A DNA stretch of 64,000 nucleotides. Origin: Mediterraneibacter agrestimuris (GTDB taxonomy: Bacteria; Bacillota; Clostridia; Lachnospirales; Lachnospiraceae). Below the pieces are notes generated by a model. It worked only from the letters and a program-made list of their open reading frames with translations. It was not told the origin of the DNA and searched no databases. Position numbers and translations under genes: made by a program. This document shows positions 8,675-17,413 of the stretch, piece by piece (position 1 is the stretch's first letter; every line of letters starts with the position of its first letter). The stretch lies in assembly GCF_943193195.1 (NCBI RefSeq), contig NZ_CALPDG010000009.1, positions 1 to 64,000 on the forward strand, written 5' to 3'.

Positions 8675-10858
8675 ATGGAAGTAAAGACCAATATCATCAA
8701 ACGAAATGGAAAGGAAGTTAATTTTGACGTTTCCAAAATTACGAATGCGATTCGGAAAGCGAACAGAGAAATCGATAAGCTGCACCGTCTGAATGAGTAT
8801 CAGATAGAGGCGATTGGAGATATGATCGCACAAGAGGTTGAAGGGGCTACACATGCGGTTAATGTCGAGGACATACAAGATATGGTAGAAACGGGAATTA
8901 TGGGGATGCGTGGATATGAGGTGGCGCAGAAGTATGTGCGCTACCGTTATAGAAGAGAGATTACCCGTAAGGCTAACACAACTGATAATGGAATCCTTGC
9001 TCTTTTGGAGCACATTAATGAAGAAGTGAAGCAGGAGAATTCTAATAAGAATCCGATCATCAATTCTACGCAGAGAGATTACATGGCAGGTGAGGTCAGC
9101 AAGGATCTTTCCAAACGTGTTCTTTTGCCTGAGGAGATTGTAAAGGCACATGAAGAAGGGATCATTCATTTCCATGATACAGATTACTATGCACAGAAAG
9201 AGCATAACTGTGATCTGATTAATTTGGAAGATATGCTGCAGAATGGTACGGTCATCAGTGAGACGATGATCGAAAAGCCGCACAGTTTCTTTACTGCATG
9301 TAACGTAACGACACAGATTGTTGCACAGGTAGCAAGTAATCAGTATGGAGGACAGTCCTTTACACTGGCGCATCTTGCCCCGTTTGTAGATGTCAGCAGA
9401 CAAAAGATCCGCAGGAATGTGATTGAAGAACGTACAGCGTGCAAAGAGCCTTTGGATGAGGAAATTATTTCTAAGGTAACAGAGAGACGTCTGAGAGAAG
9501 AAGTTAAGAGTGGTATTCAGACCATTCAGTATCAGTTGATCACTTTGATGACTTGTAACGGACAGGCGCCGTTTGTTACAGTATTTATGTATCTGGATGA
9601 AGTGCCTGAGGGACAGACAAGAACCGATCTGGCAATGATCATTGAAGAAGTTTTGATCCAGCGTATGCAGGGAGTGAAGAACGAAAAGGGTGTGTGGATC
9701 ACGCCGGCATTCCCGAAACTGATTTATGTATTGGATGAGGATAATATTACTGAGGAAGCTCCATACTGGCATCTGACAGAACTGGCGGCAAAATGTACTG
9801 CGAAGCGTCTTGTTCCAGATTATATTTCTGCAAAGATGATGAAGGAACTGAAAAAAGGCTGTGTATATACTTGCATGGGATGCCGTTCTTTCCTGACTGT
9901 AGAGGAAAGCCAGAAAAACCCGGACGGAAGCTACAAGTTCTATGGGCGTTTTAATCAGGGTGTTGTAACAATTAATCTAGTAGATGTGGCATGCTCCTCG
10001 GAAGGGGACTTTGATAAGTTCTGGAAGATTCTGGATGAACGTCTGGAATTGTGCCACAGAGGTCTGCGCTGCAGACATGAGCGTCTTCTGGGAACTGTGT
10101 CCGATGTGGCTCCGATCCTCTGGCAGAATGGTGCGCTGGCACGTTTGAAAAAGGGCGAGACGATCGACAAGCTGCTCTATAACGGATATTCTACGATTTC
10201 TCTCGGATATGCGGGACTGCATGAGATGTGCATGAGAATGTACGGAGTATCACATACACACCCGGAAGCAAGAGAATTTGCATTGAAGGTGATGCAGCGT
10301 TTGAATGACAAGTGTGCTGAGTGGAAGGCAGCAGAGAATATAAGTTATTCCGTATACGGTACGCCGATGGAGTCTACCACATATAAGTTTTCAAAATGTC
10401 TTCAGAAGCGTTTTGGAATCATTGAGGGTGTAACAGATAAGAATTATATTACAAACAGCTACCACGTACACGTATCTGAGGAAATCAAAGCCTTTGATAA
10501 ACTGAAATTCGAGTCTGAATTCCAGAAATTGTCTCCGGGAGGTGCGATCAGTTATGTGGAAGTTCCGAATATGCAGAATAATATTCCGGCAGTATTGTCT
10601 GTTATGCAGTTTATTTACGATAATATTATGTATGCGGAATTGAATACAAAGAGTGATTATTGCGAGCGTTGTGGATATGACGGAGAAATTCTGATCAAAG
10701 AAGACGATGCTGGTAAGCTGATATGGGAGTGTCCGAACTGCGGTAACCGTGACCAGGATAAGATGTCAGTAGCCCGCAGAACCTGCGGATATATCGGAAC
10801 ACAGTTCTGGAACCAGGGGCGTACACAAGAGATTAAAGACCGTGTACTTCACCTGTAA
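8675..10858 (+). CDS. nrdD: Anaerobic ribonucleoside-triphosphate reductase
   Basis: Class III ribonucleotide reductase, which converts ribonucleoside triphosphates to deoxy forms without oxygen. The 727-aa protein has an N-terminal ATP-cone (about 1-95), a large catalytic barrel, a C-terminal four-Cys zinc ribbon (CERCGYDG...CPNCGN, about 662-690) and the glycyl-radical site RTCGYIGTQFW with the radical Gly at about 705. SD is GGGGAG. The activase gene nrdG follows after 12 nt. Tandem NrdR boxes suggest repression when deoxynucleotides are plentiful. Confidence 0.98.
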   Translation: MEVKTNIIKRNGKEVNFDVSKITNAIRKANREIDKLHRLNEYQIEAIGDMIAQEVEGATHAVNVEDIQDMVETGIMGMRGYEVAQKYVRYRYRREITRKANTTDNGILALLEHINEEVKQENSNKNPIINSTQRDYMAGEVSKDLSKRVLLPEEIVKAHEEGIIHFHDTDYYAQKEHNCDLINLEDMLQNGTVISETMIEKPHSFFTACNVTTQIVAQVASNQYGGQSFTLAHLAPFVDVSRQKIRRNVIEERTACKEPLDEEIISKVTERRLREEVKSGIQTIQYQLITLMTCNGQAPFVTVFMYLDEVPEGQTRTDLAMIIEEVLIQRMQGVKNEKGVWITPAFPKLIYVLDEDNITEEAPYWHLTELAAKCTAKRLVPDYISAKMMKELKKGCVYTCMGCRSFLTVEESQKNPDGSYKFYGRFNQGVVTINLVDVACSSEGDFDKFWKILDERLELCHRGLRCRHERLLGTVSDVAPILWQNGALARLKKGETIDKLLYNGYSTISLGYAGLHEMCMRMYGVSHTHPEAREFALKVMQRLNDKCAEWKAAENISYSVYGTPMESTTYKFSKCLQKRFGIIEGVTDKNYITNSYHVHVSEEIKAFDKLKFESEFQKLSPGGAISYVEVPNMQNNIPAVLSVMQFIYDNIMYAELNTKSDYCERCGYDGEILIKEDDAGKLIWECPNCGNRDQDKMSVARRTCGYIGTQFWNQGRTQEIKDRVLHL

Positions 10859-10870
10859 AGAGGTGGTATC

Positions 10871-11371
10871 ATGAATTATGCAAATATAAAAGACTGTGAT
10901 ATTGCAGATGGTCCTGGAGTCAGGGTCAGTCTGTTTGTATCCGGCTGCAGACATCACTGCAAGGGGTGCTTTAATGCAGAGACTTGGGACTTCAACTTTG
11001 GCAAGCCTTATACGGAGGAGACAGAGGAAGAGATATTACGTCTCCTTGAACCGGATTATATACAGGGGTTTACTCTGCTTGGAGGAGAACCATTTGAACC
11101 GGAGAATCAGGTGATTCTCGTACATTTACTGAAGAAGATTCGGGAGCGGCTGCCTAAGAAGGATATCTGGTGTTATACAGGCTATCTGTATGATGTAGAT
11201 TTGATTGAAGCCGGTAAGGTGTATACGGAAGTAACGAAGGAAATGCTGTCTTATATTGATGTGCTGGTAGATGGGGAGTTTATTGAAGCAGAGAAAGACC
11301 TGTCGTTGGAATTCCGCGGAAGCCGGAATCAAAGAATCGTGAAAAGGGAGGAATTCAAATTAGAAAAATAA
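10871..11371 (+). CDS. nrdG: Anaerobic ribonucleotide reductase activating protein
   Basis: Radical-SAM activase that installs the glycyl radical on NrdD. The 166-aa protein carries the iron-sulfur motif C-x3-C-x2-C at Cys26, Cys30 and Cys33 (SGCRHHCKGCF) and the GGEPFEPEN SAM-binding segment. Length is normal for NrdG. SD is AGAGGTGG, 12 nt after nrdD, so the two form one operon ended by the terminator at 11415. Confidence 0.97.
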   Translation: MNYANIKDCDIADGPGVRVSLFVSGCRHHCKGCFNAETWDFNFGKPYTEETEEEILRLLEPDYIQGFTLLGGEPFEPENQVILVHLLKKIRERLPKKDIWCYTGYLYDVDLIEAGKVYTEVTKEMLSYIDVLVDGEFIEAEKDLSLEFRGSRNQRIVKREEFKLEK

Positions 11372-11414
11372 GTGAAAATGCTATATACTTAAATTATAAA
11401 TCAGACTAAAAAAG

Positions 11415-11459
11415 TATGCTAAGCCACAGGTTAAAAATTCCGGCTTAGCATATTTTTTT
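11415..11459 (+). terminator. Rho-independent terminator of nrdDG
   Basis: TATGCTAAGCC (11415-11425) pairs perfectly with GGCTTAGCATA (11442-11452), followed by a seven-T run. Confidence 0.85.
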
Positions 11460-11581
11460 GTAACTGTTACATTTTTTTAGATAAGAGGTTAAGAAAAAAG
11501 ATGTGATACTAGGAATTATATGTTATACTGAAATCATAGTTTAAATTCTTACGGGATTAGATTGGGAAGGAGGATTTTGGT

Positions 11582-12187
11582 ATGGATAAAGCTGCAATGT
11601 ATAAGCTGACTTATGGATTGTTTGTGCTGACTGCGAAGGATGGCGAGAAGGATAACGGGTGTATTATCAACACAGCTATGCAGGTGACCACTACACCGAA
11701 TCGAGTGACAATTGTAGTCAATAAGCAGAATTATACACACGACATGATTATGAAAACAAAGGAGTTCAATGTATCCTGCATCAGTGAGGCGGCAGATTTT
11801 GATTTATTCAAACATTTTGGGTTCCAGAGCGGAAGAAACGTAGATAAGACGGAAGGAAGAGCTTACCCACGTGCAGAGAATGGGATTATTTATATTCCTG
11901 AAATGACAAGCGCATACATTTCCGGCAAGGTGATCGCGGAAACAGATCTGGGAACACATACGATGTTTCTGGCGGATGTAACGGACGGTAAGGTGTTGAG
12001 TGATGTGGAGGCAGTTTCTTACAGTTATTATCAGAAAAATATTAAACCTGCGCCGCAGCCAGTGAAGAAAACAAGCTGGGTATGTAAGATCTGCGGATAT
12101 GTGCATGAGGGAGAAGTGCTTCCAGATGATTTTACCTGTCCGTGGTGTAAGCATCCGGCTTCTGATTTTGAGAAGAAAGAGGCATAA
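11582..12187 (+). CDS. Flavin reductase-like / rubredoxin fusion
   Basis: 201-aa fusion. Residues 1-155 resemble the FMN-binding flavoredoxin/flavin-reductase family (LTYGLFVLTA start, NTAMQVTTTPNRVTI, FNVSCISE). Residues about 165-195 are a rubredoxin with paired CxxCG (WVCKICGYVHEG) and CPWC motifs that bind one iron. Such proteins move electrons for oxygen or peroxide detoxification or other redox steps in anaerobes; the partner here is unknown. SD is AAGGAGG. It stands 55 bp before xpt and may be co-transcribed. Confidence 0.85.
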   Translation: MDKAAMYKLTYGLFVLTAKDGEKDNGCIINTAMQVTTTPNRVTIVVNKQNYTHDMIMKTKEFNVSCISEAADFDLFKHFGFQSGRNVDKTEGRAYPRAENGIIYIPEMTSAYISGKVIAETDLGTHTMFLADVTDGKVLSDVEAVSYSYYQKNIKPAPQPVKKTSWVCKICGYVHEGEVLPDDFTCPWCKHPASDFEKKEA

Positions 12188-12242
12188 ATCATAGCTTTTA
12201 AAATGTAATCAAAGATACAACACGATAAGAGAGGAAAGAACG

Positions 12243-12824
12243 ATGAACTTTTTAGAGGAAAGAATTGCAAAAGACGGAATGGTAAAGGCAGGTAATGTAT
12301 TGAAAGTTGACAGTTTTTTGAATCATCAGATGGATATTGGACTGTTCGACCAGATGGGGGCAGAGTTTAAGAAGCGATTTGCAGATAAACAAATTAACAA
12401 GATTCTGACAATTGAAGCTTCTGGAATCGGAATTGCCTGTATCGCAGCCCAGCATTTTCAAGTACCGGTCGTATTTGCAAAGAAATCAAAAAGTATCAAC
12501 TTAGAAGGGGAAATGCTTGTAGCAGAGGTGGAGTCTTTTACGCATAAGTGTATCAATCATGTGATCGTAGCAAAGAAATTCCTCGGACCGGAGGATCGTG
12601 TATTGATCATAGATGATTTCCTTGCAAACGGATGTGCGCTGCAAGGGCTGATCCAGATCGTGCAGTCTGCGGGAGCAACAGTAGAGGGAATCGGAATTGC
12701 TGTTGAGAAAGGTTTTCAGGCAGGCGGACGTATCATTCGTAATTTGGGCTTCCAATTAGAGTCTCTGGCGATTGTGGAGAGTATGGATGCTGAGACAGGA
12801 GAAATTGTATTCCGCGAACAGTAG
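12243..12824 (+). CDS. xpt: Xanthine phosphoribosyltransferase
   Basis: 193-aa purine salvage enzyme that makes XMP from xanthine and PRPP. The N-terminus ([18 protein letters not shown]) matches the Xpt family, and the PRPP loop is [17 protein letters not shown] at about 120-136. The 55-bp upstream gap is too short for the purine riboswitch that often controls this gene in Firmicutes, so any such control is absent or lies upstream of 11582. SD is AGAGGAAAG. Confidence 0.93.
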   Translation: MNFLEERIAKDGMVKAGNVLKVDSFLNHQMDIGLFDQMGAEFKKRFADKQINKILTIEASGIGIACIAAQHFQVPVVFAKKSKSINLEGEMLVAEVESFTHKCINHVIVAKKFLGPEDRVLIIDDFLANGCALQGLIQIVQSAGATVEGIGIAVEKGFQAGGRIIRNLGFQLESLAIVESMDAETGEIVFREQ

Positions 12825-12825
12825 G

Positions 12826-13926
12826 ATGAAAATAGAGCATTACAAAGGAATTAAATTACATATATATAGAATGACCGCCATAATATGCAGCGGTCTTCTT
12901 GTATTTGGTTTGGATATCTTTGATCAAGGTATTTCCGTTCAGGCGGCAGACAAAAGCTGCAGTGGAATTTTATTAGAGTCTTTGTCGGAAAAAACACCGA
13001 AGAAGGATTACCAGTTCAAAGATTATGCCGATGAGTTAAAACGAAGGGAATATACATATAAGATATCTGTGAAGCAGGCAGAGGAATTGTTGGAAGGATC
13101 AGGAGAGATTGCACCAGTGCATGAGGACTGGCTTGCATCTAAAGAGCAGATGCGGGAGTTGAAAAAAGAACTTATAAAGTTATTGAAAGATACAGATGGA
13201 ACATGGAGTATCTATGTCAAAGACTTAAAGAGCAGAGTATCCTTTTCGATTCATAATGAAGAAATGTATGCCGCAAGTCTGGTCAAGCTCTTTGTGATGG
13301 AAAAATGTTTTGCAGATTATAAAGAGCTTGTGGCGAATGATATGAAGAACAGTGATGATAAGGAGTGCAGTACAAAGCATATTAGTACGCTTCTGAAAGG
13401 AATGATCGAAGTGTCTGATAACGAATCTTTTAATGAATTAGTAAAGCTGCAGAATGCGGACAGGGATTTTGAGGAGGGAGCGGAAGAAATCAATCAATAT
13501 TTGGAAACACAGGGATATACAGATACCGGGGTGTACCATACACTTCATCCATCGTTTTCAGAATGTGAGTGGATTTCAGATGAGCGAAATCATACATCTG
13601 TGGAAGACTGCGGTCTTCTGCTGGAACGGATTTATGAGGGAGATTGTGTATCAAAGAAAGCCTCTGCAGAAATGATGGAGCTTTTGCTGAATCAGCAATT
13701 GACAGAGAAAATCCCGGCGGGGCTGCAGGAGAATGAAATGGTAGTGTGCGCCAATAAAACCGGAGAGACAGAATCAGACAACCATGACGCAGCGATTGTG
13801 TTCGGTTCAAAGAAAGATTATGTGCTTTGTATTATGTCCTCAGAGTGGGAGGACAGTAATGAAGCGGTTGCAGCCATTCAGGAGATATCAAAAATCGTGT
13901 ATGAAATGTTAAATAATGATAAGTAA
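12826..13926 (+). CDS. Secreted or membrane-anchored class A beta-lactamase-fold serine hydrolase
   Basis: About 366 aa from the ATG at 12826, directly after the xpt stop; a TTG at 12772 inside xpt is less likely, and ATG 12871 is a further option. A hydrophobic segment at about 16-39 acts as signal or anchor. Three class A active-site motifs are visible: S-x-x-K at Ser151/Lys154 (SLVK), SDN at 197-199 and KTG at 311-313. The extended N-terminal linker is not typical of dedicated antibiotic lactamases, so a peptidoglycan or peptide hydrolase role is as likely as resistance. No strong SD is visible. Confidence 0.75.
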   Translation: MKIEHYKGIKLHIYRMTAIICSGLLVFGLDIFDQGISVQAADKSCSGILLESLSEKTPKKDYQFKDYADELKRREYTYKISVKQAEELLEGSGEIAPVHEDWLASKEQMRELKKELIKLLKDTDGTWSIYVKDLKSRVSFSIHNEEMYAASLVKLFVMEKCFADYKELVANDMKNSDDKECSTKHISTLLKGMIEVSDNESFNELVKLQNADRDFEEGAEEINQYLETQGYTDTGVYHTLHPSFSECEWISDERNHTSVEDCGLLLERIYEGDCVSKKASAEMMELLLNQQLTEKIPAGLQENEMVVCANKTGETESDNHDAAIVFGSKKDYVLCIMSSEWEDSNEAVAAIQEISKIVYEMLNNDK

Positions 13927-14058
13927 CGGAATATGAAAAAGGAAAATTTGGACTTGTCCACTTTGTTTGTAGCATCGAATAGTGCAATGTAGTGCGGCAA
14001 GGCGCAGGTATACATAAATTCTTTAATCTTCTTAAGAATTTCTTTTATTTCTTATAAT

Positions 14059-14139
14059 GTCCTCCTTTAGATATGTTCAGTATCATGATATCAAGGTCGA
14101 AAGACTTCATGATACGAACAGCTAAAGGGGGACTTTTTT
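14059..14139 (+). promoter_or_regulatory. Long hairpin with T-run masking the next ribosome binding site
   Basis: Outer arms 14059-14070 and 14122-14133 pair over 12 bp (one G-U). Inner arms GTTC/GAAC and GTATCATG/CATGATAC follow, capped by GTC-GAAA-GAC. The 3' arm contains the AAAGGGGG ribosome binding site of the next gene and is followed by six T just before its ATG, so the hairpin could act as terminator and as translation block. A TATAAT at 14053-14058 abuts the 5' arm. Confidence 0.6.
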
Positions 14140-14649
14140 ATGAGTATCCAGACATTAACAAATTATTTTATTGAATACGGAGCCTTTTTTATTTTCCTGA
14201 TCGTATTGCTGGAATACCTGAATCTTCCGGGATTTCCAGCGGGGGTGATCATGCCGCTGGCGGGAATCTGGGCGGCAAAAGGTGAAATCAGTTTTCCGGC
14301 GGTGCTGATGATTTCGGTTGCGGCGGGCTTAGTCGGAAGCTGGGCGCTGTATCTGCTCGGAAGAGTGGGAGGACCGAAGGTCATGGGCGTTTATTTTAGG
14401 AAGTTTCCAAAGCATCAGCCGGTGATTGAGGACAAGATGGCGATGCTTAGGGAAAAGGGCTGTATTGGTGTTTTTGTCAGCAAGCTGCTTCCGATGGTGC
14501 GTACAATCATTTCGATTCCGGCGGGAATGGTGCAGATGAATTTTATGAAATATACAGTCAGCTCCGTACTTGGAATCTTTATTTGGAATCTGGTATTTGT
14601 AGGCGCGGGATATTACTTTGGAGACGCGGCGATCCAGATGCTGGCATAA
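14140..14649 (+). CDS. DedA/VTT-domain membrane protein
   Basis: 169-aa inner-membrane protein of the DedA (SNARE-associated/VTT) family, linked in other bacteria to lipid flipping across the membrane and envelope homeostasis. Visible family features are the early ENxGFP-like segment (LEYLNLPGFPAG), the glycine-rich GxxxG stretches, and the SKLLPMVRTIISIPAGM motif (about 121-137) with the conserved Arg. At least four membrane segments are predicted. Its neighbours act on glycolipid or phospholipid, which fits a membrane-lipid role. Confidence 0.85.
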   Translation: MSIQTLTNYFIEYGAFFIFLIVLLEYLNLPGFPAGVIMPLAGIWAAKGEISFPAVLMISVAAGLVGSWALYLLGRVGGPKVMGVYFRKFPKHQPVIEDKMAMLREKGCIGVFVSKLLPMVRTIISIPAGMVQMNFMKYTVSSVLGIFIWNLVFVGAGYYFGDAAIQMLA

Positions 14650-14660
14650 AAAAGATTAAG

Positions 14661-14702
14661 AGCACGTAAGCAGCCAAAAGACGACTGCTAAGTGCTCATA
14701 AC
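14661..14702 (+). repeat. 92-bp-family structured repeat, partial copy (H1)
   Basis: The 3' half only: GCACGTAAG-CAG...CTG-CTAAGTGC hairpin followed by the invariant TCATAAC, then at once the AAAGGAG site of the next gene. The stem pair CAG/CTG differs from the other copies but remains paired. Confidence 0.65.
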
Positions 14703-14716
14703 AAAGGAGAAGAGAT

Positions 14717-16054
14717 ATGAAGATAGCGATGTTGACGAATAATTATAAGCCTTTTGTAGGGGGCGTGCCGATTTCTGTGGAGCGGCAGGCGGAGGAACTG
14801 GTGAAACTGGGGCATGAAGTGACGGTATTTGCCCCGGAATATGAGATTGCCGGGGAAGAAGAAAAGAAGGGGAATAAAGTAAACTGCGGGACTGATGGAA
14901 GGGGGCGGAAATATGAATATGACAATGGAATCCGAGTGATTCGTTTTCGTACTGGGAAAAGTTGTATGGAGAATGGAATGGTATATCCGAGACTTATTTT
15001 AAAAGAAATTACCGATGTCTTTGAAATGGAGTCTTTTGATCTGATCCATACCCATCACCCAATGTTTGTGGGACCGACAGCGCTGTACTTGAGCAGGAAA
15101 TATCAGATTCCGGTGGTTTATACCTATCATACGAGGTATGAGGATTATTTACATTATTTGGATTTTTTACGGGAGGATAGAATATTTCCGGGGATAAGAA
15201 GGCAGATGCTAAAAGCTGCAAAAAAAGTGATTGTACCGGGGTATATGCGGTGGTTTACCAATCAGTGCGATTTGGTTCTGGCGCCGACAGCTGGAATGCT
15301 TCATCGTATCCGGGAGAATGGAACTCACGTACAGACGGCAGTATTTCCGACGGGTCTGAAAGAAGAATTTTATCAGGAATATCCGCAGGAGGCTGCAGCG
15401 ATCCGGAAAAGATATCTTCCAAAAGGAGGAATCTTGTTTTGCACAACGGGAAGACTGGAAGCGGAGAAGAATCCCGGATTTTTGCTGGATGGAATTGTAA
15501 AACTGAAAGAGAAAATGAGTAAACCATTTCAAGTGCTATTTATTGGGAGCGGAAGTATGAGAAAGATGCTGGAGCAAAAAGCAGAAGAAATGGGGATTGC
15601 AGATGTGGTTAAATTTCTTGGAAATGTGCCTAACGGGCAGGTAAACCGTTATTTGCAGGCAAGTGATCTGTTTCTTTTTGCATCTAAGTCTGAGACTCAA
15701 GGAATCGTACTTGCCGAAGCATTTGCCGCAGGCTGTCCGGTTGTGGCGGTGGATGCGTCAGGGGTAGAGGATATTGTAGAGAACGGGGTAAATGGGTACA
15801 AGGCAACGGAAGACGTGGATGTGTGGAGCAGCAAGGTGCTGGAAGCGTTGGAGCAACAGGAATATATGAAGGAACAGGCGAAGATTACAGCGGAAGGATA
15901 CCGCTCCGGCAGACTTGCGGTATATGAAGAATTATTATATGGACAGTGTATTGCGGCAAAAGCGTGCAGACAGGAGGAAACGGGATATGAGTATGAAGAG
16001 GATAGGGCAGAGAATCTTACAGGACGTGTTTTCCGGGTATTTAAAACTTCTTGA
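14717..16054 (+). CDS. GT4-type glycosyltransferase (diacylglycerol glucosyltransferase-like)
   Basis: 445-aa GT-B enzyme. The N-terminal domain begins MKIAMLTNNYKPFVGGVPISVERQ and has the HTHHPMFVGP segment; the C-terminal domain has TGRLEAEKNPGFLLDG and the donor-site E-x7-E in SKSETQGIVLAEAFAAGCPV. The family includes enzymes that glucosylate diacylglycerol to make membrane glycolipids. It overlaps the acyltransferase gene that follows, supporting a lipid role. The acceptor is inferred. SD is AAAGGAGAAG. Confidence 0.85.
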   Translation: MKIAMLTNNYKPFVGGVPISVERQAEELVKLGHEVTVFAPEYEIAGEEEKKGNKVNCGTDGRGRKYEYDNGIRVIRFRTGKSCMENGMVYPRLILKEITDVFEMESFDLIHTHHPMFVGPTALYLSRKYQIPVVYTYHTRYEDYLHYLDFLREDRIFPGIRRQMLKAAKKVIVPGYMRWFTNQCDLVLAPTAGMLHRIRENGTHVQTAVFPTGLKEEFYQEYPQEAAAIRKRYLPKGGILFCTTGRLEAEKNPGFLLDGIVKLKEKMSKPFQVLFIGSGSMRKMLEQKAEEMGIADVVKFLGNVPNGQVNRYLQASDLFLFASKSETQGIVLAEAFAAGCPVVAVDASGVEDIVENGVNGYKATEDVDVWSSKVLEALEQQEYMKEQAKITAEGYRSGRLAVYEELLYGQCIAAKACRQEETGYEYEEDRAENLTGRVFRVFKTS

Positions 16055-16622
16055 GAAGACAGTGAAGATCGACTGGCAGGAAGAAGAACTGTGCGGCAGC
16101 AGTCAGATTTTTGGATTCTGGCATGAAGACAGTTTCTTTATGAATCTGGTACTGAAAAATCTGGCGGGAAAGACAGCGCCGGTGGATGTGGTTGTGACAG
16201 CGGACACAAGGGGAGATTATATTGAGCATATGATACAGAAATGCGGCGGAAGTGTAATTCGTGTTCCTGACGGTTATGCAGCTTTTGGTGCGTTAAAGAT
16301 GTTAATGCAGCGTTCTTATGAGCAGGCGCGTTCGCTGGCGGTAGCGCTGGATGGTCCGCTGGGACCCAGGCATGAGCCGAAAAAGCTGGCGTTCTATCTG
16401 TCGGAACAAAAAGGTGAGGATTTTGTGGGGATAAGCTTACACTATTCTGCATGTCTGCGGATGTTTTGGAGATGGGACAATTATGCTGTTCCTCTTCCGT
16501 TCTCTAAAGTGACTGTGGCAGTAAAGGATTACGGTGAGGTCAGCAAACGAGAAATTCCGCAGCTTCCGGTACGGGCAGTGCCGTGGAATGGGGATGTACT
16601 GCGGTATCAAAAAATGATATAA
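15987..16622 (+). CDS. DUF374-type lysophospholipid acyltransferase-like protein
   Basis: About 211 aa from the ATG at 15987, chosen because AGGAGG lies ten bases before it; it overlaps the glycosyltransferase by 68 nt. The sequence shows FGFWHEDSFF (in place of the H-x4-D box), VTADTRGDYIEHMI and VALDGPLGPRHEPKKLA, typical of the DUF374/LPLAT group. The expected activity is acyl transfer to a lipid precursor. Paired with the glycosyltransferase, it may complete a membrane glycolipid. The exact substrate is unknown. Confidence 0.8.
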   Translation: MSMKRIGQRILQDVFSGYLKLLEKTVKIDWQEEELCGSSQIFGFWHEDSFFMNLVLKNLAGKTAPVDVVVTADTRGDYIEHMIQKCGGSVIRVPDGYAAFGALKMLMQRSYEQARSLAVALDGPLGPRHEPKKLAFYLSEQKGEDFVGISLHYSACLRMFWRWDNYAVPLPFSKVTVAVKDYGEVSKREIPQLPVRAVPWNGDVLRYQKMI

Positions 16623-16630
16623 TGTGCACG

Positions 16631-16676
16631 GACACAAAGAATCAAGCCGTGCGCAGTGACATTTGATTCTTGTGCG
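16631..16676. repeat. Inverted repeat before the second two-component system
   Basis: CACAAAGAATCAA pairs with TTGATTCTTGTG with one bulge around an inner GTGC-type loop. There is no T-run after it. It lies between the acyltransferase and the response regulator and may be a leader hairpin. Confidence 0.35.
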
Positions 16677-16714
16677 TGAACCATAATAAAAATATCGCAG
16701 GAGGAATGAGAAGC

Positions 16715-17413
16715 GTGGAGATGAATCATGTACTTGTGGTGGAGGATGATAAAGAAATCAGAGAGGGCGTCCAGATTTATCTGAAAAGTCAGGGATACGA
16801 GGTGTTTCAGGCAGCAGATGGAATGGAAGGACTTGAAGTGATAGAACGGGAGGAAATCCATCTGGCAATCGTGGATATTATGATGCCCCGGATGGATGGA
16901 ATCCATATGACAATGAAACTGCGGGAAAAATATGATTTTCCGGTTATTATGCTTTCAGCTAAATCAGAAGAGGTTGACAAGGTGATGGGTTTGAATATCG
17001 GCGCCGATGATTATGTAACCAAGCCTTTTACTCCGATGGAGCTGATGGCGCGGGTGAATTCACAGCTCCGCCGTTATAAGCGGTTTATGGAGAAGCTGGA
17101 ACCAAAGGAAAATGTGCATATGATCGGCGGATTGGAGATCAATGAGGATACAGTACAGGTGACGGTAGACGGCAGCCTGGTAAAACTGACGCCTATAGAG
17201 TACAAAATATTATTGCTGCTGGCGAAAAGTCCGGGACATGTATTTTCTGCGGAAGAGATTTACGAGAGAGTATGGCAGGAGCGTGCCATCAACACGGATA
17301 CGATTATGGTCCATGTCCGGAATATCCGGGAGAAGATTGAATTGGATCCGAAGAATCCAAAATATTTGAAGGTGGTGTGGGGTGTTGGTTACAAAATTGA
17401 AAAACAACCGTAA
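16715..17413 (+). CDS. OmpR/VanR-type response regulator
   Basis: Response regulator of about 232 aa from GTG at 16715, ten bases after AGGAGG; ATG 16721 is an alternative, and the upstream TTG at 16670 is unlikely. The receiver domain has VVEDDKEI, the acceptor Asp in AIVDIMMPRMDG (about residue 53) and the TKPF lysine. The DNA-binding winged helix has LTPIEYKILLLLAKSPG and INTDTIMVHVRNIREKIE. It overlaps the kinase gene, so the two form a pair. The architecture resembles envelope-stress or glycopeptide-sensing systems. Confidence 0.92.
   Translation: MEMNHVLVVEDDKEIREGVQIYLKSQGYEVFQAADGMEGLEVIEREEIHLAIVDIMMPRMDGIHMTMKLREKYDFPVIMLSAKSEEVDKVMGLNIGADDYVTKPFTPMELMARVNSQLRRYKRFMEKLEPKENVHMIGGLEINEDTVQVTVDGSLVKLTPIEYKILLLLAKSPGHVFSAEEIYERVWQERAINTDTIMVHVRNIREKIELDPKNPKYLKVVWGVGYKIEKQP

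Noticed and set aside
12188-12242. Purine riboswitch before xpt
   Set aside because: The gap is only 55 bp and lacks the conserved purine-aptamer loops.
12772-12825. TTG start for the serine hydrolase inside xpt
   Set aside because: The extra 18 residues overlap xpt and do not improve the signal sequence; ATG 12826 follows the xpt stop directly.
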